This document shows, piece by piece, positions 55,430-64,000 of a stretch of DNA of 64,000 bases (positions are counted from its first letter, which is position 1; each line of letters begins with the position of its first letter). This DNA comes from Gigaspora rosea (Eukaryota; Glomeromycota; Glomeromycetes; Diversisporales; Gigasporaceae). The stretch covers positions 205,416 to 269,415 of the forward strand of contig QKWP01000215.1 of the NCBI GenBank assembly GCA_003550325.1, written 5' to 3'. The notes under the pieces were generated by a model. That model saw only the letters and a program-made list of their open reading frames with translations, made no database searches and was not told the origin of the DNA. The translations under genes were made by a program, and so were the position numbers.

Positions 55430-56945
55430 TTGAGCAAATTTACAAATATAAATATCTTGCTAAAAGAAGCTTTGGCATCATTTTTAAGGCAGTATAGATT
55501 GCCAAATATATTACAGAAAAAGAAAGTACAGAAATGAAGATATTTGTTTAAAAAGCTTGATAATTCTAAAAATATAAAACAAGATTTTTGGAAGAAGTAA
55601 GTATTATCATTTATTATTATTAAAGTATAATAATCTTATTATTCTAATTAAAGATTTTTAGATTAAAAATTAACATAAACATCTACATAATTGTTATGAA
55701 GTATGCATATGTATATCTTTCTAGTTTCTTCTTTTTTGCCAATAACAATTTCTCCTTTTTTGCCCCTTTAGAAAAAAAGTAGTCACTATAGCACCTGCTT
55801 GCCTACCAAAAAAGATTTCGCAATGCATGCTGGGAGTTTAGGGTTGGCGCATTCACAAAGTTAAGAATATCAATGCATGTATAAGAAAAATTTTCTTTTT
55901 GACTATAAAATTTTGCTATAACTTTTTAACCAATATTTAACTGTATAAATTTTTCAAAATCTTGAATTGATTTTAATCTACAGCATTGGAAGATTTAGAT
56001 TAATCCCAATAACTAAAAGTTGCTATTGTTCAAGCAAATTATCCAGCCCCTTTAGAGTATAAAATATTTTACTTTGAAATTAAAATTATAGACAAAGGAA
56101 AAAATGGATATCATCAATAATTATTTTATAATTATACCTTTGTTATAATTTGTTATAATCTTTTAATTCCATTTTTTTATAGAATAATTGAAATCGGATA
56201 TTGTACAAAGCAAAGCGATAAAAAAATAGATGATACAGATTATATACTGTAAATAATATGCTCATGCTTGGTAATAGTAAATTTTTGTTTTATTTGTTTT
56301 ATTTTCTCATTATTATATATTAATGTCTATATTATATCTTTAGGACAAGAAAACAAGAAAAATGAATCATGAGGTGCATTATTATAGTGATAACGGATAT
56401 TCTTTTTATTTAGGAAGCAGTATAGCATATGATCTAGCATATGATAAAAATGTATTACTAGTAATATTTATCTAAATTTTAAGGAAAAAATTATATTTTT
56501 TAAACTGAATAGGTAGAAATTTAATCATTATAAAATATTTTAAGGAATTGCATACCATCTACACAGTAATTTCAAAGGCATAGATTAAAATCAATCCAAA
56601 CTTCAGCAACAAAAATTAATATCTGGTAAATTTATCCAAAGAGTTTAATGTTTTTGTCTTATTTGTGATAACTAATAAAGATATTAATAAAAAAGAATAT
56701 CAAAAAAATTATTATAGATGAATATGAAAATATGCTTGTTAATTTAATTGATGATTTAACAAAATCACTAGAAAAAGAACCAAATAATACATTTGAATTA
56801 AGCTACCAAGCCAAATTATAGTTTATTATGGGCAAATATAATAAAGCATTTAAAGATTTAACTAGGCTGCTAGAAATTGAACCAGATAATGCAATAACTT
56901 TAAGAAATACAAAGGATCTATTTAATGAACTTCAAAATAATTAAA
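55430..56945 (+). pseudogene. Kinase-TPR pseudogene
   Basis: At 55438-55600 the text reads YKYLAKRSFGIIFKAV then AKYITEKESTEMKIFV and KLDNSKNIKQDFWKK, a kinase N-lobe with a damaged glycine loop, followed by the donor-like GTAAGT. After decayed sequence, 56710-56945 gives two TPR-like units: LTKSLEKEPNNTFELSYQAK and F-K-D-L-T-R-L-L-E-I-E-P-D-N-A-I-T-L-R, ending at a stop. The N-lobe-to-TPR order matches kinase-TPR proteins of this kind of fungus. In-frame stops are present and the catalytic core is not found. Confidence 0.65.
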
Positions 56946-56999
56946 TAAATTATTAATTATTTGCATGGTAAGTTTTCGAATTCTAATTATAATAATTAT

Positions 57000-58030
57000 A
57001 AAAATTATAATACTTCTGCATTTTCTTCTACAATATTATAGGCATGAAAAATCATTTGCAAACCAGATTATTTTGGGTATTTATTTTACCAATCATTTTG
57101 CACATGTGAAAATTAGATAGCATAAATAGTCACATTCATATGCCATGAGAAATTCACAACATTGATTATATTGTTAGCGTTAATAACCTTATATCATATA
57201 GTATTATATTTAATTGCTTGCTTGGTAAATATGAGTGTGTAAATGAATTTTAAGCTTTTAAGAGTATGTTTTTGTGAGAATTCATAGAACAATTACAAAT
57301 AAATAATGAACCTTTTATACATTAACTGTTAATCAAAATAATCATAGTTGCAGATTTAATCATTATATAACCGATAAATTTTTCTACATACTAATTATGC
57401 TTTTTGGATATAGCAAATTAAAAATAGAAAAGTCGATTGAATTTTTTTTTAATAATGAATCAGTTGTCAATTGATTTGTTTTTCTTTTAAAAATCAAGTT
57501 TTGTTCATTATGGGCATTTTGTATCTTTGAAATTGGATTAACTGATGTAGATAACATTAATAACAAGCGTTAGTAAGTTCAAATACTGTATATCGCCAAA
57601 ATAGTAAGGTTTGCAACAGTAGTACATGATAGAAACCATAATAATCCAACTCAAACTAATTTAACCCTAACCCTGTATTGTGATTATTAAAATATCATAC
57701 AAGTTTTGTAGGAGAATTTTTAACAGTAATTAATAATAGAAGCTACAATAATTTAATTAACCTCAAAATATATTATCCGTCAAATGGATTTAAAACAGAA
57801 TTTTTTATAGTAATTCATAATAGAAATTACATAATTTTAATACATTTTTATCATTACTGAAATAGTTCTGTAGCAGAATTTTAAAAAATTGGGTTTGTTC
57901 ATTATGGGCATTTTGTATTTTTGAAAAGGGCACCAGTGGTACACCACAACACTTGTAATTATAATAATTATAATACTTCTGCATTTTCTTCTATGATGTT
58001 ATAGGCATAAAAAAATTATTTGCAACTCAG
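57000..58030. repeat. Diverged duplication, about 960 bp apart
   Basis: TAATACTTCTGCATTTTCTT occurs at about 57008 and 57968, each followed by TATAGGCAT. TTGTTCATTATGGGCATTTT occurs at about 57501 and 57895. No coding frame. A telomere-like AACCCTAACCCT scrap sits near 57662. Confidence 0.5.
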
Positions 58031-59136
58031 AGATTATTTATTTGTGAAAAAAGTTACATATTTTTATATATCGAAGGGTGGAATTAGTAATTGTATTAAA
58101 CAGAGTTATAAATAATTAAAATAAATTTTGTAATAATAATTGTCAGTTATCAATTTTATAAGTTATAAATGTGTTGATCAACTTGATCCAGTTGAGTTTC
58201 ATCTTCATTCATAGCATATTCTTTAAATTTTTCAATTATAAGTGCTACTTTAACCTATGACAAAGCCTCTAGTCTAGAACTTATTATTTGAACCTGTACC
58301 AATTATTTCCTTGTCAAATAATATTCAATAGTACAGTTGCCACATCATCATATTCAGCTTTATATTTAATGAAATAAAAAATTTATATTAAATAATTGTT
58401 CATATCAAAATTAAAACAACTACTTCCAAATAAAAATGGCACTGGTTACAGCTTCTATGTAGGCAGGACTACCAAACTAGTGATATGTAGTATTCAACTA
58501 ATTTAATTTAAAAAATTGACAGATAGGACTCTGATTCCTTCTATTGATATATCCACAGACCCTGGCAACAATTGTGTAAATTCTTACAATAGTGTACACT
58601 AATTAATCTGCATAACATACTTGAAACAATGAACAGGCCAATCAGTACTACCTAAAAAAACAATTTGTATATATATGTGAAATAAAATAAATAAATATAT
58701 ACATATGGATATAAATATATATACAACAAAAGATAAATATGCAAAAAAAAATATGTAATCACATGGAGAAAAGAAGAAAAGAGGCAAAGCAAAAAAGAAT
58801 AGGTACAACAAAATGAGAACATATCAACATTACTATCGAAAAAAACAAGAGGTGACAAATTAATAAGTGATAAGCAAAAAAAAAACAAAACAATAAGCAC
58901 TCAGACAAACTGACATATTAACAGTTAAATACCAGAGGTACTATCTAAAAAAAAAAAAAAAAAAGGAAAAAGAAAAGAATACCAAAAACAAATCAGTGCA
59001 AAGAATATGTAAGCACTAGTAATAAGTTTCTCAGCTAATTTAAACACTCGCTTGTTCACATTCCTGTCTCGCAGGGGCAAAACCAGCCTCTGTAACAAAC
59101 TTACAATATGTCAGAATCAATATATTATCTTTGGAT
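58031..59136. other. No gene recognised
   Basis: AT-rich, with A-rich tracts at 58650-58980 resembling those after the gag-like block at 54.7-54.9 kb. The overlapping minus-strand open stretches are low-complexity Phe/Tyr/Ile runs and not genes. Confidence 0.3.
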
Positions 59137-60298
59137 AGCCACTTGATTCTAACTTTTATGACCAGCCTGCTTTAGCAGATAGAAAACCACTGGCCAACAA
59201 TCATCTTAACTTTACTTAAACCATTTCAAATCTGGTCTGCTACAGTGACTCTTAGCACAATAACTATTGTTAAACTTTAGGAAATTCACTGTTTTAAGAC
59301 CCTGAAATATACATAGATAGGTCAGGTATAAGTTTGCTTATTTTTGAAGTTTTTTATACAAATCTTTTCTATTTATAGTAATTTTTTTGCTTATTTTTGA
59401 AGTTTTTTCTGCAGATCTTTTCTTTTTAGTAACTTTATAATTAACCTGACCTATTTATGTATATTTCAGGGTCCTACTGTTTTAGCACCTATAAAATGAA
59501 TATACAAAATCATCTCTACACTTATTGAACTGCTGCTTATATTTAATAAAAATCTAATAAAATCATCACCATCTATTTAGATAGCTGGCTTTTAGCTATA
59601 AACAAAGGGCATACTAATGTTTTTCATGCTAGTTGACAATAAAGTCAACCAGTTGAAAAATGTGGCCAAGCACTGTTGCACCCATGTGACTACAGATGCA
59701 GAATATATTATACTCGATCGAAGGGTACTTGGGCTACACAAATTACCAACAGCAAAAGTACATGATTTACTGCACCAATCACATGTAGGAATCATCTAAT
59801 CACATGCGTATTCAGTAACACATATGAATAATAGCCATAGCTGCAATGCAGATTTTTTGTATAACAAACTATTAAGCCATCATATAAATACAAATGGGTG
59901 GCAAACACTAACTCTTATTCAGAAGTTTCAATATCAATTTTGCTCCAGCCCAACCTGTCTCAAACAGAAAAGATCAAGACTCTACTATAACAGCCACTTG
60001 TTCTAACATTTTATGGCCAGCCTGCTTTGGCAAGCAGAAAACTACTGGTCAACAATTATCCTGACTTTGCTCAAACCATTTCAAACCTGGTCTGCTACAG
60101 TGACTCTTAGTGCATTAACTATTGCTAAACTTCAAAAAATTTACTGTTTTAGCACTATAAAATGTATACAAAGTCACCTTTACACTTATTGTACTACCGC
60201 TCATATGCGCAATATTTAATAAAAATCTAATAAAATTGTTGCCAGCTATTTAGATAGCTGGCTTCTAGCTATAAACAAAATCTATACCAATGTTTATC
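59137..60298. mobile_element. Retroelement remnant with flanking direct repeats
   Basis: Two direct repeats, about 59137-59630 (carrying a later MITE) and 59987-60298. Shared landmarks are AGCCACTTG...TCTAAC, GGTCTGCTACAGTGACTCTT and TATTTAGATAGCTGGCTT. Between them lies a core at 59633-59960 that matches 52068-52420. This is a repeat-core-repeat arrangement, either LTR-like or the split repeats of a DIRS-type element. Short open stretches inside are not supported. Confidence 0.5.
59297..59475. mobile_element. MULE-like MITE, 179 bp
   Basis: The ends are AGACCCTGAAATATACATAG and, reverse-complemented, AGGACCCTGAAATATACATA, flanked by the perfect 9-bp duplication ACTGTTTTA. The paralogous repeat near 60145 retains the empty site (ACTGTTTTAGCAC). 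Confidence 0.9.
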
Positions 60299-61731
60299 GG
60301 TATATTAAATGCATATAGTGAATGTTTTCTCCAAGGGGACCAGTTATACAATTGATAAAAGCTTTTTTTATATTGGTTTACAATACTTTTTAAGAAGCTT
60401 GTATCACTTAATCCTGCTATAAAAGACAAAAGTCTTCTAAGCAAACTTGAAAAATTTAACTGCACTACAATATATTTTTTAATTCCAGTTAATCCTATAC
60501 TGTTAGGTTGCTACCTCTTAGTAAAGTTACATTTAAAAAATATATAGTTTGAAGTTTAAAACTATAAAATTAACTAACTTTTGTATATAAAATAAAGAAA
60601 AAAAGGTAAAACCAAAAAGATAACAATTTAGCAAAGATATTGTATATATAAGCTTATTTAAGTTTATTTAATTATTATATATGCTATATATATATAGAAA
60701 TACAGTATTCTATTTGGTGGATAATTAATATATATGATTTTTTTTAGTATTGTTTTGGTTATAATAAGAATCAATGTACAGTTATTTAGAATTAATTGTA
60801 TTAATATCTTCACTGATTATAGTAGTCACATTGTAGAGATTATGTAAAATATATGGGTTTTGGGAAGTTGATTATAGAAATATAAAAATTTTTATTACAG
60901 CATATAATAGAAATTAGTTGTTTTAGTTATATATAATGAATTAATAAAAAAAAGCAAGGTTCACATCTCAATAACATTCAGGAAATTAATTAAATTTAAA
61001 ATTTAATATTCTTTTTGTTATTATAATTTTTTTAATTTTAATTTTTTTCTTTTTTTACATTTTTTAATTATTTTTTATTTCTAAAAATAAATAATTTGAT
61101 TGGTCATTATATCAGAGCTTTTTGTAAGTGATTTGCAGTTTGTATAACCAAGAATAGTCTCCTTGGAATGGTTTCTTCAAGTTGTTTGATATTACTTAAC
61201 CTGTTTTTGAAAAACCTTTTTTAGCAGAAGTAATGATTTTTATTTTTTAATTCAGGCAGGGGTTATAGTGATTCTGATGACATGGAATGACAACATGTAT
61301 AATGTATATTAAATGGGTGTGAGAAATATATTCATAAATTGTGTTGTCAACAATAATATTTATATGTTGTACCGGTAATTGACTAATACAGCATTTACAG
61401 ATATCATGTGTAAGCACTTACTGATTCATTACCATTAACTAACATATATGAAAAATCCTGTACACATGCAAATTATTAGTAGGCATAGTCACTAAATAAT
61501 CGTGAATGATCACTCTAATGCATAACATATATAAAAAAACTTGTCACAATAGAATTCAGCATAGAATCTTTACTTGTTATGTTAGTTAATTATGATTGTA
61601 AGTATTAACATTTTATTTTAATAAAATAAACTTCATGAGAAAAAATAGAATACAGGACATACTAATATACAAATATATTTAGTCTTTACTGTATATGATA
61701 TGCACACATTTGTACGAATGTTATGTAAGTG
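60299..61731. other. No gene recognised
   Basis: AT-rich with no inverted termini or supported ORF. The minus-strand open stretch at 60265-60465 has no motif. Confidence 0.3.
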
Positions 61732-62011
61732 CAGTGTTGTACGTTTTGGCTGTCCAAAGCTTTTTTTGGCTTGTCTATATCCAAAATTGTCCAAGCATCC
61801 AAGATTGTCCAAAGCTTGTCCAGGCCTTAATAAATAATAAATTTATCTAAAAAATATATAACAATATATTTTTTTAGGTACTGAACACATTCCAGTTAAA
61901 ATTAAAATAGGTTATTTTAATAAAATTTTAAGTAATTTTACTTTATTTAATTGTTCAAAATTGTCCAAAATTGTCTAAATTATTGTCCAAAGCTGTCTTA
62001 TGACAACACTG
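61732..62011. mobile_element. hAT-type MITE, 280 bp
   Basis: CAGTGTTGTACG at the left and ACAACACTG at the right. The flanking octamers TTGTAAGTG-like and CATAAGTG are only partly alike. Many TTGTCCAAA motifs lie in direct orientation inside, as expected for hAT subterminal repeats. Confidence 0.75.
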
Positions 62012-62029
62012 CATAAGTGCATCACAGAG

Positions 62030-62700
62030 CAAAAATGCTACTGGTAGTGTAGAACCAACCCTCATATTGTTTGCTAAGGATAATAGTGGCCTGTGACAAG
62101 TTTTACAAACTCAAAGATTAAATTGGCTATGATTTTTTTGAAAATTCTGAAGAATATACAAATCCAGCTTGATCAAATAAAATTTTAAATCCAATAGAAT
62201 CAATATGTGAATGATTGTAATAAAAATCTATTTCAAATGGTGGATCTGTAAGAGTAGTGAAAGCTGCAATTAAAGAAAGATCTATATCTTCTACAGCAAG
62301 TTCTTTATAATCATTTTTAATGTTGAGTTTAGAGCAGATAGCATACAGTAATTCTCTAAATTATTGAGATTAGCATTATCATGAAATTCTGCTAACATAT
62401 CTTTTGATACTTCTGGATCAATTGGTTGTGGCCATGTAGCATACTCTTTAGCTGGCATATCAAATTCTTCATTCACTTCTAACACATATAGAAAGATGTT
62501 GGCAATTTCTGCCTTATGATCTCTTTTAAGATGAACACTAACTTTTCTTCACTTTTTTCTATTAATCATAGTATTATTAAAGGCCTGAACATATGCTAGA
62601 TTTTGACGATGTTCCATCATACGATCTTTTAATTTACTATTCTCAGCTTCCCTAAATTGTACATCTGCACATTAAATTGCTTTATGCTTGCGAACTTTCT
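62030..62700 (-). pseudogene. Helitron-associated ORF fragment (DUF6570-like)
   Basis: Minus-strand text from about 62520 reads EFDMPAKEYATWPQPIDPEV then SKDMLAEFHDNANLNNLENY to a stop at 62291. Further downstream, in another frame, is CKTCHRPLLSLANNMRVGS near 62065. The final motif, C-x2-C-x3-L then LANxxxxG, resembles the DUF6570 region at the N-terminus of Helitron-type helicase proteins. Frames are broken and no helicase follows in the window. Confidence 0.5.
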
Positions 62701-63952
62701 CTTTTCTAATTTTACCCCTTGTTTTAATAATAACCATAATGTATATCATGTTTAAACTCATTGGATTAGGCTTCTTTATATGCATTTTTTAAAGATAAAT
62801 CACTACGTTACTGGTACAAATCACATAACCAATTTCAAAATATTAGATACATTTATTTGAAAAAATTTTTCTTTACATAATTTATTATAAATTATTAACT
62901 ATAGTCTATCTACTTCTTGATCTAATTGACAACCAATGCGCATTATCATATATTACATAAATAATATAATAATATGATGCGGCATAAACAGTAAAGTAAT
63001 ATTATTAATACTTTTAACATTTTTCTGCACCATCATCTATTAAATCAATAATAATTAAAATGAAAACGTTTATTGCTTTATTAATACTGTAATTAATGTG
63101 ATTGTAAAGTGTATATCGGATTTACCACTTAAATAAAGTAGTTAGGCATCCTTATTACATGTTGATGATTAGAATGTTAACAATTTATTTATTTTATTTG
63201 AGTTACTTTAGCTTTTATCATTAAATTTAGTAAAATATAGCTATAGCAATATGTGCACATTAAATAAGATCTGGTAAATGTGAAATCAAAACAATAAATC
63301 AGTTCATTAGTTTAGGGTTAGAGTGAGGGTTAGGTTAGAGTTGGGGTAGCATGTTTTAGCAAAGAAGTTCTAATCCAAAATATTGTAAGAAAATTTTTTG
63401 TTAGAGTACAAGAAATGGTTTCATAGGAACACTCTTGCCCACTTACAAAAAATTGTTTGACTCTGTAATATTGGCCAATTGAATTTTAGGATCAGTTGTA
63501 ATATAAAATTCAAAATGAAGTCATCTTTCACAAAAAAACACAAATAGTTTTAATTTTTAATTAGGAAACCACTTTCTATGGCCTAATTAAAAATGGTTTC
63601 ATGAAATTTTACAAATAGAGCATTCTACCCTATGCTATTTTCACCCTAACCCCAACTATAACATTTTTTAGTTTTATATACCACTTTTTACTTAGAAACA
63701 TAAAATGTTTGTTTTGTCTATCACATAACACCTGATCTTAAAATTTGAATGGCCAAAATTTTAGGGATGAACAATTTTTTGTGCAATAGCTAACTAAGTT
63801 GGTTCATAGGTGGTATCGTCAATTTTTTAAAAAAAACCATAATCACTTCAATTTCATATTATACTTGATCCTGCAATTTAATTGGTTAATTAGGGGTAGT
63901 AATACATTGCCATGGCAGTATTTTATATAATTCTTTATCATTTACTATTATA

Positions 63953-63954
<2 letters not shown>
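62701..63954. other. No gene recognised
   Basis: AT-rich. 63312-63345 holds degenerate telomere-like text (TTTAGGGTTAGAGTGAGGGT) without a regular array. No ORF supported. Confidence 0.3.

Positions 63955-64000
<46 letters not shown>
63955..64000. repeat. Poly-T run at the window end
   Basis: 46 consecutive T up to the last base. It could be the poly-A tail of a minus-strand retroelement lying beyond the window, or a sequence or assembly artefact. Confidence 0.7.

Noticed and set aside
58599..58900. Two overlapping minus-strand open stretches
   Set aside because: A-rich tract on the plus strand read backwards gives Phe/Tyr/Ile/Leu runs; no protein features.
63312..63345. Telomere-like GGGTTAG text (also near 36575, 46975, 48310 and 57662)
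   Set aside because: Copies are few, irregular and scattered on both strands; not a telomeric array.

Overview
This is an AT-rich eukaryotic window. I read it as an arbuscular-mycorrhizal fungus (Glomeromycotina, Rhizophagus-like). The grounds are short introns of about 75-100 nt, Sel1 and TKL-type kinase genes with the cysteine-rich, TSGN-containing N-terminus I associate with that lineage, kinase-TPR remnants, and many decaying hAT, P-like, LINE and miniature elements. The organism is an inference; no rRNA or marker gene is present.

Layout. 1-12.3 kb: a kinase pseudogene cut by a 9.7-kb hAT element (decayed minus-strand transposase, itself hit by a pogo-like element, a TA-flanked MITE and a second hAT) and then by a third hAT. 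12.3-17 kb: degenerate tandem repeats, a probable solo LTR carrying a 9-bp satellite, and a TA-flanked element holding a large foldback. 17-28.7 kb: a P-element/THAP9-like transposase pseudogene, split by an intact 5.9-kb non-LTR retrotransposon on the minus strand whose ORF carries APE endonuclease, RT and RNase H. 28.9-31.6 kb: a 1.1-kb tandem duplication whose second copy took three MITEs, giving natural empty and filled sites. 32-38.2 kb: repeats, AATCGATT arrays and a foldback.

38.4-44.85 kb is the best-preserved host locus: Sel1 exon, kinase, Sel1 exon, kinase. Each Sel1 exon is joined to its kinase exon across 1.1-1.7 kb of tandem units. In every unit a 3' splice signal (consensus TTAATTTAG) is followed exactly 3 nt later (once 6 nt) by a 5' splice signal (consensus GTAAGTAT). 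Read as spliced, these are two arrays of 12 and 13 microexons, all in phase 2, each adding one amino acid and keeping the frame open from Sel1 into kinase. Any subset preserves the frame, so the locus could make a combinatorial linker peptide. I regard this as the candidate undescribed system in the window. It is visible in the sequence, but splicing needs transcript evidence.

44.9-64 kb: diverged repeats, hAT and MULE-like miniature elements with clear target-site duplications, gag-like remnants of a probable tyrosine-recombinase retroelement, a kinase-TPR pseudogene, a Helitron-associated ORF fragment and a terminal poly-T run. No tRNA, rRNA or CRISPR was recognised.
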